A stretch of 64,000 nucleotides of DNA from positions 49,433 through 113,432 of the IMG/VR virus record IMGVR_UViG_3300031787_006401, one strand, 5' to 3'. The translations under genes were made by a program, and so were the position numbers. This DNA is from a virus. Below are positions 27,743-37,502 of this stretch, in pieces (within the stretch, counting starts at the first letter, position 1; the number at the start of each line of letters is the position of its first letter). Below the pieces are notes generated by a model. It made no database searches and was not told the DNA's origin. It worked only from the letters and a program-made list of their open reading frames with translations.

Positions 27743-30189
27743 TAAATAGGACCTCCTCCGGTATTATTAGATGTAGTACTTGTTGACGAAACGTTTTGCA
27801 ATGCAGCTCTTCCTAATGCATAATACTCGTCACCTGTTGTTCCGTATGCATCAGCACCACCTTCGCCATTACGCCACTTTTTCATGCCTCCTGCTCCTAG
27901 TAGGTGAGAGCCAGCAAGCATACCTGAAATAGTAAGTTTGTCATCACCTTCTCTAACACCGCCAACTCTTTTTAAAGTTTTTAAATTTCTGTTAGTATAG
28001 TCAAGCATTGCTTTTTCTTGAACTGTTGTATTAGCAAGCCATGCATCTCTAGAGGTTATACCATCTTTGCCTGTCCAATTTTCTGAAATTAACAATGCAT
28101 TTTTTACACTATATTTTGCAGTAGTGCCTGGCTTTAGGTATCCTAAGTCTTCTAACGCTCCATCCCCAAATTGATACTTTCCAGAGAACCCAATCGAGTT
28201 AACTGCATCATAAGCATTGTTACTTTCTCGTTTACCAATTGCTCCAAGAAACGCTGCTGTTTCTGCCTTTGTAAATCCGTCGATAACACCAACAAGCTGA
28301 CTTTCTGGCAACGGTTCTCCAGGTGTACCTCTATAAGCGTTGACATTCGGACTTCCGTCAAATGATTGGAAGCCACCTTCTGTGGTAGTGCCGTCGTATT
28401 GTGGGAAGTAAGTCGAGTTAACTGTTCCTGATGGTTGTTGTCTTGTTGGTGGTAAGAAAGTATCACTAGTCGGGATATTAAAGGAATTAACTGCCTGTGA
28501 TCCTGCTCTAGTTCTTTCAGGAGTATATGCTAGAGGGTTTAAATTCTCGTGCTGATACCAAGGTTCGTGATTTGGTTGTCTTGATGTTTGTAAGGCACGT
28601 TTAGGATCTAATGTATTTACTGGATCCGGAGCAGGCGGTAAAGTAGCAGGTAACGGCGACGGCGGTGTTGGTCCATTTAATTGAATGTCTGTGTTTGCTT
28701 TTAAAATAATATTTCCACCCGCATCAACACCTACTACACTTCCTGTTTTAATTAGAAAACGTTGACCTGTATCAAAGTTAATATCGCCTACAGTAGAATT
28801 ATAAATTGATCCTAATGCTTTGTTATGAATATCACCGTCTGTTGATATCTTTACTGCACTACAACCTTCAATGCCAATTATTCCCGTTGATCCAATTGAT
28901 ACTCCTGCACCAAGTGCTGTAAAATCAGTGTTGGCTACAAGCGTTACACTAGAACCAGCATATCCTGCAATAAATTCTCCTGCTGTTTGAGATATACTAT
29001 CTGCTGCATTAAGAGAATAAAAATTACCAGTTGTCATACTAATACTATCACCAGTATCTATTCTAAGTTCTTTACCAACAACAAAATTCATATTTTCGTA
29101 TGCAGTGAAATTGATGTCTCTATCAGCTGTAAAATTTAAATCATTGTTTGTGTGTACACTAACACTATCAAACGCATAGATGTCAATTTTACCGTTGGAT
29201 GTTAATTCAATCCAAGCAGTACCTCTAGCATTTGATATATAAATCAAGTCTTCAGTATTATGCATTAATATTTGATGACCGGTTCTAGTACGAAGTCTAA
29301 ATAGTTCATTTGCAGGTAATGTCGGATCTCCGTCTGTTTGATTTACTTTTAAGTTTGCGTATTCCTGTGGAGTATCTTTAGCGTGACCTTTGCGAAGAAT
29401 TTTTTCATCTCCGTCATCCATAACAATACTATGCCCGCCAAGTCTGCTTGAAAAAAACAATTTTTCAGAATCTACGGTGCCTCGTGGAACTTTAGGTGCA
29501 TTGGATCTTTTATCTAAAGGTCCTGGTGTGCTCATACCATAAACATTGCTAGGAACTTCGCGTCTTGCACTGCTTGATGTAAGTCCTCTGACATCGTCTT
29601 CAACAAGACCTTGTTCTTCCATACGCTTTAAATAATCGTCGTTTACAGGTCTAGGATAATATGTCGGCTGTGCTTGTCCTTGTGGATCAATTAGATGTTT
29701 GTTGTATTCGCCAACTGGAAGTTTTTTACCTTTGTAATATTCAGGAACACTTCCTGTAGTGTTCGAAGTTGCTGCTCTGCCGTCAGGAATCATAAAATTC
29801 ATAAAGTCGTCCTGCACACATGCAAACCAAAATCCAAAGTCTCGGCGACCTTCTACAAAAGTTACTAAAACTTTAGATCCTACATCAGGTGGAACAGCCC
29901 AAAAACCGTAACTTTTTTGAGTGTTAGAATAGTTGTCAGCGCCGCCTGCACCATATATCGGTGTTGCTCCCGAAAAAGGCGAAGCATATTGCACTGTAAC
30001 AATTTCACCATCTTGAGAATCGTTATCTGCTGACGATGTTGTTCTTAAAAGTTGAACTTTTAAGCCTCCCATAAATGTTTGATCAAGATGACCAATAACT
30101 TTTGCCAAGAACGGACCAGCAGTACCTGTGTTTACCAATTCTTGTGTTGTTCTACTTGTCTTTGTTCTTATTTGACGTGGAGATATCAT
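27742..30189 (-). CDS. gp5: Baseplate hub spike gp5 with C-terminal lysozyme-like domain (815 aa)
   Basis: Residues about 25-150 form the gp5/VgrG OB-fold region (KVIGHLDQTFMGGLKVQLL, GSKVLVTFVEGRRDFGFWFACV). Residues about 345-500 are beta-helix-like spike repeats (DINFTADRDINFTAYENMNF). After a Pro-rich linker (residues 500-640), a lysozyme/transglycosylase-like domain runs to the end, with Glu655 in IGKRESNNAYDAV as the likely catalytic acid and GFSGKYQFGDGALEDLGY next. T4 gp5 (575 aa) instead has its lysozyme between OB-fold and spike, so the domain order differs. The protein would form the trimeric needle and open the cell wall locally during DNA entry. Confidence 0.85.
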   Translation of the reverse strand: MISPRQIRTKTSRTTQELVNTGTAGPFLAKVIGHLDQTFMGGLKVQLLRTTSSADNDSQDGEIVTVQYASPFSGATPIYGAGGADNYSNTQKSYGFWAVPPDVGSKVLVTFVEGRRDFGFWFACVQDDFMNFMIPDGRAATSNTTGSVPEYYKGKKLPVGEYNKHLIDPQGQAQPTYYPRPVNDDYLKRMEEQGLVEDDVRGLTSSSARREVPSNVYGMSTPGPLDKRSNAPKVPRGTVDSEKLFFSSRLGGHSIVMDDGDEKILRKGHAKDTPQEYANLKVNQTDGDPTLPANELFRLRTRTGHQILMHNTEDLIYISNARGTAWIELTSNGKIDIYAFDSVSVHTNNDLNFTADRDINFTAYENMNFVVGKELRIDTGDSISMTTGNFYSLNAADSISQTAGEFIAGYAGSSVTLVANTDFTALGAGVSIGSTGIIGIEGCSAVKISTDGDIHNKALGSIYNSTVGDINFDTGQRFLIKTGSVVGVDAGGNIILKANTDIQLNGPTPPSPLPATLPPAPDPVNTLDPKRALQTSRQPNHEPWYQHENLNPLAYTPERTRAGSQAVNSFNIPTSDTFLPPTRQQPSGTVNSTYFPQYDGTTTEGGFQSFDGSPNVNAYRGTPGEPLPESQLVGVIDGFTKAETAAFLGAIGKRESNNAYDAVNSIGFSGKYQFGDGALEDLGYLKPGTTAKYSVKNALLISENWTGKDGITSRDAWLANTTVQEKAMLDYTNRNLKTLKRVGGVREGDDKLTISGMLAGSHLLGAGGMKKWRNGEGGADAYGTTGDEYYALGRAALQNVSSTSTTSNNTGGGPI

Positions 30190-30201
30190 TTATTTGCCTC
30201 T

Positions 30202-32586
30202 TTATTGTATTCCAAATTTAGTTGGATCACCTGGTGTAAATTTTGATGGTTGAATATTTTTTGGTGGCGCAATAGAACCGTTTTTATTAATTTGACTAGC
30301 GGCTGTTTCTGGATTGTTAACAAAACTTTCAAAACTACCAAATGTACCTTGTAATGCAGTAACTGGATTTTTTAACTGTTGTCCGATATTTTGCGAAAGT
30401 TCGGTTAAAGAGCCTTGTGGATTTTGTAATACCGACAATGCTTGTTTAATATTAGATTGTATTTTTTGCCCTGTTTCAATTAAGTCTTGTGCTTGTCCAA
30501 ATAGTTGAAAAACTTGTGTTCCTAACAATTTTTCAATGCCTGCAAGATTCAATTGTCCAATTCTTGTAAATTTTAAAAATTCTTCTGGCTTACCTTTAAT
30601 AAGTGAATTAAATGCAGATTGTACGTCCTCAGATAAAACATCAATTGCGTCAGTAATAGCAGATGTATCTAAATTACTCGAAAATGCCTGTACTAGCGAA
30701 TTAGAAACTTCAACAGTTTCAGTTTGTTGATTTGGTCTACGAAGTAATGTTAGTTCTTGTGTAAACTGACCTTTACTAAACGTCGACACTAAATTAATTA
30801 CTCGATATAAACCGTTGAATGCAACTACAGGGTCAATTGGCATTAGATTATTTTTTGCATAATCAATACCACTGTTAAAACTTAATAGCACATCGATTTC
30901 AGAACGTTGATAGTCAATTGTTTTATCAGAGTTAATATATTGACCTGCTGGACCAGCACGATAATTTCCAGCATCGCTGTCTGCTAGATAATACGGATCA
31001 CCCCAGATTCGTAGTTTTAATTCAACGTTATCAACATCACTGTTTAAAACAAGCAAGTTAAACAGATTTGCAGTACGCATTTCATTTGTGTCGATTCCAG
31101 CGCCTGCGGTTCTTGTAGTTTCTTGTGTTATAGGAGCAATTTTTTGTTGCGGTCCACTTCTTCCCTTTGATTCAAATCCTGGACCGGAACTTACATCATA
31201 GTCCTGTCTATCTCTGTTAGGAGCAACAACATATGCTGTATTAGAATCAATTCCAGATTGTAGATTTACAAAAGGCTTAAAAAATGCACTATTAACAAAA
31301 AATTCAAAGTCAATAATGTCTGTGTTTTTTCCAGTATACGAATAGTAATATGCTTTAACACAATCATTGATATTAGGAACGTAGTTATATGGAGTTGAGG
31401 GTTCTTGAAACTTACTACTGTGTATTTTCCAAGGAATAACATCGTAGATATATCTAAATGCTGGTTTGCCACTGTTTTGCATTTCTTCTGTGCTGATTAT
31501 TTCTAACTTGGCATCTATTCTAAACCAGTCAACCATACCTTTGGCATCTGGCTGTCTTTCTAATAGACCTTGTCCCCAAGTACTTGTTAAAATAACATCG
31601 TTAATGATTTGTTCAATTTTAGAACCTTCATTAAAGTAAAAAACTCTTGAACTTTTATCAACAGCAAAATTTTCAAACTGAACTGTCTGATCATCCATAG
31701 ACACTGCTTCTAAGCCAAAAAGATTTTTACCTAATTCACTAAAATCTTTGATAATTGTACTGCTTCCGATATAGTTTGTTCCCCCGGAAACTGCACTTGT
31801 AACAGCACCCATTGATATAAAAGAAGAAACTATATCGTTTGATTTTCCGTACCCAGATGTAGTACCTTCATTTGGATCAGGAAAACGTATTACATATTCG
31901 TCCTCAACCTTTTTTTGATTTAGTACAACTTTTTCAAGTTCTTGTCTATTCAGTGTTTCGCACAAATTATTCAGTTTAGAAGCAACTGTAAGTCCATACA
32001 TTTCAACATTTGTTCTTATGTTTTGCACTTCATCAGTAAAAGCAATGTGATTATAAGGAATTGCAGATATATTATAAACTGTACCGCCGGAATCAACTTT
32101 AAATTTACAATCAATTAATTTTATAACCAAAGTTCTTTTTTCGACTATTACAGGAGTATCAGAATCTGGTGTCCATCCAACAAAATCGCAGGTCAAAAAG
32201 AAAGGTGCTTCAAGGTATGAATTCTTTGTATATCCTCCCATCTCTGCGCCAACTACCAATGACTGAAAAAATAGACCAATACTGTAGGGTTCTGTTACTG
32301 TAAAGTCAATGCTAATTGCACTAGAAACACCTGTGGTAGGGTTAGGCGAAATCAACGATTCTATGTTAATGTCATCAATAAAAAATTCTAAATTTATTCC
32401 TAATTTATTTTCAATGTCAGTTTTAACAGGTTTGTTAGGAAGACCACCAGATTGAATTATTACTAAATTGCCGCCTGTATCTTTATAGGTACTAGGATTT
32501 TGTAATTCACCAGCGGCTATTACCCCAAACGACCAACGATAGTTGTATGATTTGTATTGATGTAGAGGATTTTTTAATAATGCCAT
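30202..32586 (-). CDS. Probable baseplate hub protein in the gp27 position (794 aa)
   Basis: This 794-residue protein lies directly upstream of gp5. The N-terminal region is beta-rich (YRWSFGVIAAGELQNP, GINLEFFIDDINIESL), and near residue 600 it has GLYRVINLVSTFSKGQFTQELTLLRR, which resembles the closing strand of gp27/gpD-type hub domains. The remaining 170 residues look helical and linker-like. T4 gp27 (391 aa) forms the torus on which gp5 sits; position and this motif suggest an enlarged counterpart, but the identification is inferred. An alternative is an unrelated hub protein specific to marine T4-like phages. Confidence 0.55.
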   Translation of the reverse strand: MALLKNPLHQYKSYNYRWSFGVIAAGELQNPSTYKDTGGNLVIIQSGGLPNKPVKTDIENKLGINLEFFIDDINIESLISPNPTTGVSSAISIDFTVTEPYSIGLFFQSLVVGAEMGGYTKNSYLEAPFFLTCDFVGWTPDSDTPVIVEKRTLVIKLIDCKFKVDSGGTVYNISAIPYNHIAFTDEVQNIRTNVEMYGLTVASKLNNLCETLNRQELEKVVLNQKKVEDEYVIRFPDPNEGTTSGYGKSNDIVSSFISMGAVTSAVSGGTNYIGSSTIIKDFSELGKNLFGLEAVSMDDQTVQFENFAVDKSSRVFYFNEGSKIEQIINDVILTSTWGQGLLERQPDAKGMVDWFRIDAKLEIISTEEMQNSGKPAFRYIYDVIPWKIHSSKFQEPSTPYNYVPNINDCVKAYYYSYTGKNTDIIDFEFFVNSAFFKPFVNLQSGIDSNTAYVVAPNRDRQDYDVSSGPGFESKGRSGPQQKIAPITQETTRTAGAGIDTNEMRTANLFNLLVLNSDVDNVELKLRIWGDPYYLADSDAGNYRAGPAGQYINSDKTIDYQRSEIDVLLSFNSGIDYAKNNLMPIDPVVAFNGLYRVINLVSTFSKGQFTQELTLLRRPNQQTETVEVSNSLVQAFSSNLDTSAITDAIDVLSEDVQSAFNSLIKGKPEEFLKFTRIGQLNLAGIEKLLGTQVFQLFGQAQDLIETGQKIQSNIKQALSVLQNPQGSLTELSQNIGQQLKNPVTALQGTFGSFESFVNNPETAASQINKNGSIAPPKNIQPSKFTPGDPTKFGIQ

Positions 32587-32587
32587 T

Positions 32588-32890
32588 TTAAATTCCTATA
32601 ATACTGCTCAACAACGAACCTTTTGGCAAATATATTTTGTTTCCAGGTACAAAGTCAAAGACAGGATCCTTAAGAACATCCATGTTTCTAACTGCAAAGA
32701 CCCACCATAGTTTAGCACTTCCATAAAGGTCAAATGCCAGTAGGTCAGGTCTGTAAGTGTACTGAGGTTGTATTTCGTACAAGATATCGTCGTCTCTTGC
32801 TGGAATATTTCTCTTGGTATAAATTCCCAAGTAGTTGTTTTGAACTATTTCTGTTTTGAACCACGGGCTGGTATTTGAATATTCAACCAT
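32588..32890 (-). CDS. gp53: Baseplate wedge protein gp53
   Basis: A 100-residue protein with the gp53 signature in compact form: YEIQPQYTYRPDLLAFDLYGSAKLWWVFAVRNMDVLKDPVFDF, ending in a LysM-like GNKIYLPK. T4 gp53 is longer (196 aa). In T4 it clamps gp25 and gp6 at the tube-proximal wedge. Its ATG overlaps the gp48 stop as TAATG, and it is followed after one base by the stop of the hub gene. Confidence is high from the RPDLLA.DLYG..KLWWVF pattern. Confidence 0.88.
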   Translation of the reverse strand: MVEYSNTSPWFKTEIVQNNYLGIYTKRNIPARDDDILYEIQPQYTYRPDLLAFDLYGSAKLWWVFAVRNMDVLKDPVFDFVPGNKIYLPKGSLLSSIIGI

Positions 32891-33750
32891 TAGATAAATC
32901 CTCTGTCACTGCCAATGTATCCACCTTTGGCAAATTCATCAAGATTAAATTTGCTTACTTCGTCTCTGCTGTATGTTGGCGATACTGTAACGTTTAATCT
33001 GCTTAGTGTAGGAACATAGGTATATGAACTTGTTGTATTATCTGTTGATGCTCCTTCAACCACCGGAACTTTAATATAATCAACCGAATCAGGGAGGTCC
33101 ATGGAAAATAATTTTACAACCACTGGCACTCTATTAAAAATAAAGTCTCCATAGCCACTCAAATAAACCAACGGAGGTGGCGAACCTCTGTTTGGCGATT
33201 CACCATAGAACATTTTAGTAACACTTCTTAAGAAATGTACCGATGCCATCCAGTATCTACCGTCGGCTTCGTTTTCAACTGGCCATTCAGCAGTAATAGT
33301 AATGTCTTCAACTGCACTATTTTGGTATGTAGGAAATGGATAATTAGTATGTACAGGAGCAAGTGTATTGTAGTTTGCAGTATGGCTAACTAAAATCTGT
33401 GGAGTAGTAGGAAATACCATACTTTTGTTTGATGTTACTAGAGGAGCTAAAATTGATGACGACGAAAATGAATCAATTTCCGGTAAATGAATTCTAACTC
33501 GCCAATCTTCGCTAGCAGTTTGTGATGCAGCACTGTAAGAACTGTACGATCTTATAGTATCATTGAATTCTGCTCCTACTGGAAGATTACCCAGTCGATT
33601 TTGTGAAATAAACTTTGTAGGATTTGTAAAATCTTGAATTGTTCGTTTAATATTGCTTTCAAAATTATTAACAAAGTTTATTGCACTACCAATTTTATTA
33701 GCAGTGGAACTGACTTTGTTAACTAATTTGCTTAAACCTGATAATGACAT
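32890..33750 (-). CDS. gp48: Baseplate tail tube cap gp48
   Basis: The start is set to the ATG at 33750 because GGAG lies nine bases before it; an in-frame GTG at 33765 overlaps that site. The 286-residue product has a helical N-terminus (residues 1-45) and a beta core with FPTTPQILVSHTANYNTLAPVHTNYPFPTY and ITITAEWPVENEADGRYWMASVHFLRSVTKMFYG, which I associate with gp48 of marine T4-like phages. In T4 gp48 and gp54 cap the hub and nucleate tube polymerisation. gp54 is the alternative, since no second candidate is visible here. It is the first gene of the long leftward unit. Confidence 0.72.
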   Translation of the reverse strand: MSLSGLSKLVNKVSSTANKIGSAINFVNNFESNIKRTIQDFTNPTKFISQNRLGNLPVGAEFNDTIRSYSSYSAASQTASEDWRVRIHLPEIDSFSSSSILAPLVTSNKSMVFPTTPQILVSHTANYNTLAPVHTNYPFPTYQNSAVEDITITAEWPVENEADGRYWMASVHFLRSVTKMFYGESPNRGSPPPLVYLSGYGDFIFNRVPVVVKLFSMDLPDSVDYIKVPVVEGASTDNTTSSYTYVPTLSRLNVTVSPTYSRDEVSKFNLDEFAKGGYIGSDRGFI

Positions 33751-33768
33751 TTTCGAATACTCCACATA

Positions 33769-33776
33769 TATTTAGT
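33769..33776 (-). promoter_or_regulatory. Late promoter-like motif ACTAAATA upstream of gp48
   Basis: ACTAAATATATG on the minus strand, about 20 bases before the gp48 start, back to back with the sigma70 promoter for gp55. The first two bases deviate from the consensus. Confidence 0.35.
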
Positions 33777-33804
33777 TGACAAAATTAACTACGTAGTTTA
33801 AAAT
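33776..33804 (+). promoter_or_regulatory. Sigma70-type promoter for gp55
   Basis: TTGACA (33776-33781), 17-bp spacer, TAAAAT (33799-33804), then AGGAG (33818-33822) before the gp55 ATG. The host housekeeping polymerase could start transcription of the late sigma gene here, before late promoters become active. Confidence 0.75.
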
Positions 33805-33827
33805 AAATTATACTTCTAGGAGAAAAA

Positions 33828-34652
33828 ATGAAGAAAGTAAACTATCTTAATAACAAGGATATGCTTTTAGAAATACATAAATCAAAAAATACTTTTTCGA
33901 GTTTTGTAGAATCTGAATATGCGGATTATGATATTATACTACCCAGTATAGATAAAATAAACATACGAACCATTGCTGAAGCAAAGAAAAATAGAGCAAA
34001 AAAACTATCGTCGGAAGCATACGAAAAAGAAAAGACTGCTGGAAACAAAGTTAAACTAGCAGATGTCGAAATAGATTACAAAAAAATAGAAAAAAAAGAT
34101 TTAATTTTTCGTATTACAACATATGACCATATTCCTGACGAAGCAGGTCGTAAGAAAAATCCAAAAACCATAGCCGATGGAAAAACAAAGTTAAACTTCC
34201 CTCCATTTCAACATTGGAAATTCAACGACAACGACGAATTAATCTGTGTAGGCAAAAGTCACTGGTCTGGCGGTATGGAAAACGGACATTTTAGTAAAGA
34301 TCACGGCCGTGCAACCAATAAACTTGCTCTTATGTGGATGAAACTCTGTGATAGATACGCTACACGCGGTAACGTTCGTGGTTATACCTACAACGATGAG
34401 ATGAAAGGGCAAGCAATCCTGCAACTTTCACAGATTGGCCTTCAATTTGACGAATCTAAATCGCAAAATCCGTTTGCTTACTACACTGCTGCCGTCACAA
34501 ACAGTTTTGTTCGTGTTATTAACATCGAAAAGCGTAATCAGAACATAAGAGACGACATTTTAGAAATGAATAACTTGAATCCTAGTTTTACTAGACAAAG
34601 TGCAGGCGAATTTGAAGCAGGACTCAAACGTTTTAACGACAGTCATGAATAA
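33828..34652 (+). CDS. gp55: Late transcription sigma factor gp55
   Basis: A 274-residue homologue of T4 gp55 (185 aa), the sigma-family protein that directs host RNA polymerase to TATAAATA late promoters together with the sliding clamp. Residues about 185-245 hold the sigma region 2-like core (GYTYNDEMKGQAILQLSQIGLQFDESKSQNPFAYYTAAVTNSFVRVINIEKRNQ). An N-terminal Lys-rich extension of about 100 residues makes it longer than T4 gp55. Upstream is a sigma70 promoter, downstream gp47/46, and GATAAATA motifs occur throughout the window as its expected targets. It ends just before the gp47 promoter. Confidence 0.85.
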   Translation: MKKVNYLNNKDMLLEIHKSKNTFSSFVESEYADYDIILPSIDKINIRTIAEAKKNRAKKLSSEAYEKEKTAGNKVKLADVEIDYKKIEKKDLIFRITTYDHIPDEAGRKKNPKTIADGKTKLNFPPFQHWKFNDNDELICVGKSHWSGGMENGHFSKDHGRATNKLALMWMKLCDRYATRGNVRGYTYNDEMKGQAILQLSQIGLQFDESKSQNPFAYYTAAVTNSFVRVINIEKRNQNIRDDILEMNNLNPSFTRQSAGEFEAGLKRFNDSHE

Positions 34653-34659
34653 AAACGTG

Positions 34660-34688
34660 TTGACAATCAACGAGTTAGACTTTATACT
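34660..34688 (+). promoter_or_regulatory. Sigma70-type promoter for gp47-gp46
   Basis: TTGACA (34660-34665), exactly 17 bp, TATACT (34683-34688), followed by GGAG (34701-34704) and the TTG start of gp47. It begins eight bases after the gp55 stop, separating recombination genes from gp55 readthrough. Confidence 0.75.
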
Positions 34689-34713
34689 AAAAAACAATAC
34701 GGAGTAATAAATT

Positions 34714-35724
34714 TTGTTTAAGAAAGCCGCTGTATTCACCGACATCCACTATGGTATGAAGGGCAATTCGCGTGTTCATAATCAAGATTGCGAGGATTTT
34801 GTTGATTGGTTCATTAAAACTGCTAAAGAAAACGGTTGTGAAACCGGAATCTTTTGTGGTGATTGGAATCACAACAGAAACAGTCTCAATCTAACTACTA
34901 TGGACAGTGGTTTACGTTCATTGGAAAAACTTGGTCAAGCATTTGATCAATTTTTTATGTTTGCAGGCAACCATGATCTCTACTACAAAGATAAAAGAGA
35001 TGTAAAGTCAACCGAATTTGCAAAACACATACCCGGAGTTACTGTGGTCAATGATGTTCTTGTAAAAGATGATGTTGCCCTAGTGCCTTGGCTAGTAGGC
35101 GAGGAATGGAAACGTATCAGCAAAATCAAAGCACGATACATGTTTGGACATTTTGAACTTCCTAGTTTTTACATGAACGCAATGGTTCAAATGCCCGATC
35201 ACGGCGAACTTAAATCAGAACACTTTGTGAATCAAGACTATGTGTTCAGTGGACACTTCCATAAAAGACAGGTTCAAGGTAAAATTCATTACATCGGCAA
35301 TGCGTTTCCGCACAACTATGCCGATTCGTGGGATGATGCACGTGGAATGATGATTCTAGATCGCGAAAACAATCAGGAACCTGAGTACATCAACTGGCCA
35401 GATGCTCCAAAGTACCGTACAATTGCACTTTCGCAGTTGATTGATCAGAAAGACACACTGCTAAAGAGCAAAATGTATCTTCGTGTTACTATCGATATTC
35501 CAATTTCGTTTGAAGAAGCAAATTTTATTAAAGAAACATTTATAAAAGAATACGATTGCAGAGAAATTACGCTTATTCCACAGAAACAACTCGACGAAAT
35601 GACGTCAGACATTGATATTGCTAAGTTTGAAAGCGTAGATCAAATTGTTTCCAATGAAATTCTTGCAATTGACAGTGACAATTTCGATAAGTCACTGCTA
35701 CTAAACATCTATAGTGAACTATGA
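34714..35724 (+). CDS. gp47: Recombination nuclease subunit gp47 (Mre11-like)
   Basis: A 336-residue calcineurin-like phosphoesterase, matching T4 gp47 (339 aa) in length. Metal-binding motifs are all present: D10-I-H12 in FTDIHYG, GDWNHN with D50, GNHD with N86-H87-D88, GHFE near residue 148, and GHFH (H181, H183). With gp46 it forms the SbcCD/Mre11-Rad50-type complex that resects DNA ends for recombination-dependent replication. The start is TTG at 34714, supported by GGAG nine bases upstream; no ATG gives the complete DIHYG motif. The stop overlaps gp46 as ATGA. Confidence 0.93.
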   Translation: MFKKAAVFTDIHYGMKGNSRVHNQDCEDFVDWFIKTAKENGCETGIFCGDWNHNRNSLNLTTMDSGLRSLEKLGQAFDQFFMFAGNHDLYYKDKRDVKSTEFAKHIPGVTVVNDVLVKDDVALVPWLVGEEWKRISKIKARYMFGHFELPSFYMNAMVQMPDHGELKSEHFVNQDYVFSGHFHKRQVQGKIHYIGNAFPHNYADSWDDARGMMILDRENNQEPEYINWPDAPKYRTIALSQLIDQKDTLLKSKMYLRVTIDIPISFEEANFIKETFIKEYDCREITLIPQKQLDEMTSDIDIAKFESVDQIVSNEILAIDSDNFDKSLLLNIYSEL

Positions 35725-37502
35725 CCATAAAAATCAAAGACTTAACTGTTAAAAACTTTATGAGTGTGGGTAATGTTACCCAGGCTGTTGACTTTAACCG
35801 TGAACAGCTCACTCTAGTGCTTGGCGAAAACTTAGATCAAGGAGGTGACGATTCTGGTTCTCGTAACGGTACAGGTAAAACCACAATTATCAATGGTTTA
35901 TCGTACGCCCTGTACGGCCAAGCACTAACTAATATCAAGAAAAATAACTTAATTAACAAAACCAACAACAAAGGTATGTTGATTACGTTAAATTTTGAGA
36001 AAAACGGTATAACTTACCGTATTGAACGCGGAAGATCACCTAATATTCTTAAATTCTATGTTAACGACATAGAACAGTTTGCCGAAACTGTGGATGAAAG
36101 CCAAGGCGATAGCAGAGAAACACAAAAGGCTATCAACGATCTGCTAGGTATGAGCCATAATATGTTTAAACACATTGTTGCACTGAATACCTATACAGAA
36201 CCGTTCCTTAGTATGCGAACCAATGAACAAAGAGAAATAATCGAACAACTTTTAGGTATTACACTGCTTTCAGAGAAGGCAGAAACACTAAAAGAACAAA
36301 TAAAAACAACCAAAGACCTAATCACTGAGGAAACTCTTAAGATCAATGCTATCAAGTCAAGCAATGAGAAGATAACTCAGAGTATTGAAACACTTAAGAG
36401 TCGTCAACGTGCATGGAATCTTAAGAAAAATCAAGATATCGAGAAACTAAAAGAGTCTATCAACGAACTTGAACAACTAAACATTGAAAAAGAACTCGAT
36501 GCACATGACAAACTGGTAAACTGGACTGCTCTCAACGGCGAAATTGTATCGTTGAACAAACAAAAGAGTACACTAGACTCTGCTTTGCTTCGTGCAGACT
36601 CATCTATTGAAAAAATTGCAAAAGAAATTGACGATCTTGCTGACGCAATGTGTTTTACTTGTGGTCAAGCACTTCATGCAGACAAGAAGGCTGCTATTCT
36701 TTCAGAAAAAGAAAAAGAACTGCATGAGGCAGTGCAGTATCAAGACGAAATTAGTAAAAAACTCAAAGTTGTTGAAGATTCCTTGTTTAAAATTGGTGAT
36801 ATCAACGGAAAGCCCAGTACTTTCTACGAAACTGCAAAAGAAGCATACGATCATAGAAGCAATGTTGATAGTTTGAAGTCTGCACTGGGGTTGAAACACA
36901 ACGAAGAAGATACTTACGCAGCACAAATCGACGATCTTGAGACCACAGCCATACAAACCATCACATGGGATGTGGTAAACGATCTTACTTTGCTCAAAGA
37001 ACACCAAGAGTTCTTGCTTAAACTGCTTACAAACAAAGATTCGTTTATTAGAAAAAAGATTATTGAACAGAATCTGTCATATCTCAATCAAAGACTCACT
37101 TACTACTTAGATAAGATAGGATTGCCGCATCAAGTCAAGTTCTTAAACGATCTCAATGTTGAAATTACACAACTTGGACAAGATTTAGACTTCGACAACC
37201 TTTCAAGAGGTGAAAGAAACAGACTTATCCTTGGCTTGAGTTTTGCTTTCCGTGATGTTTGGGAAAGTTTGTATCAAGGTGTTAACTTATTGTTCATTGA
37301 CGAGTTGATTGACTCAGGTATGGACACTGCTGGCGTTGAAAATTCTCTTGCAATTCTTAAAAAGATGGGTAGAGAACGCAACAAAAACATATTCCTTATC
37401 AGTCACAAAGATGAATTGATTGGTAGAGTAAACAATGTTCTTAAGGTTATTAAGGAAAACGGGTTTACTTCTTATGCAAACGATATTGATATAGTACAAT
37501 GA
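35721..37502 (+). CDS. gp46: Recombination nuclease ATPase subunit gp46 (Rad50-like)
   Basis: A 593-residue SMC-like ATPase (T4 gp46 is 560 aa). Walker A is RNGTGKTT (residues about 48-55). Coiled-coil arms (residues about 180-310 and 320-450, rich in E/K/L) flank a zinc hook CFTC at Cys311 and Cys314. The ABC signature LSRGER is near residue 493 and Walker B LLFIDEL near 527, followed by a SHKDEL switch-like segment. It overlaps gp47 by four bases. All catalytic parts are present, so it should be functional. Confidence 0.94.
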   Translation: MTIKIKDLTVKNFMSVGNVTQAVDFNREQLTLVLGENLDQGGDDSGSRNGTGKTTIINGLSYALYGQALTNIKKNNLINKTNNKGMLITLNFEKNGITYRIERGRSPNILKFYVNDIEQFAETVDESQGDSRETQKAINDLLGMSHNMFKHIVALNTYTEPFLSMRTNEQREIIEQLLGITLLSEKAETLKEQIKTTKDLITEETLKINAIKSSNEKITQSIETLKSRQRAWNLKKNQDIEKLKESINELEQLNIEKELDAHDKLVNWTALNGEIVSLNKQKSTLDSALLRADSSIEKIAKEIDDLADAMCFTCGQALHADKKAAILSEKEKELHEAVQYQDEISKKLKVVEDSLFKIGDINGKPSTFYETAKEAYDHRSNVDSLKSALGLKHNEEDTYAAQIDDLETTAIQTITWDVVNDLTLLKEHQEFLLKLLTNKDSFIRKKIIEQNLSYLNQRLTYYLDKIGLPHQVKFLNDLNVEITQLGQDLDFDNLSRGERNRLILGLSFAFRDVWESLYQGVNLLFIDELIDSGMDTAGVENSLAILKKMGRERNKNIFLISHKDELIGRVNNVLKVIKENGFTSYANDIDIVQ

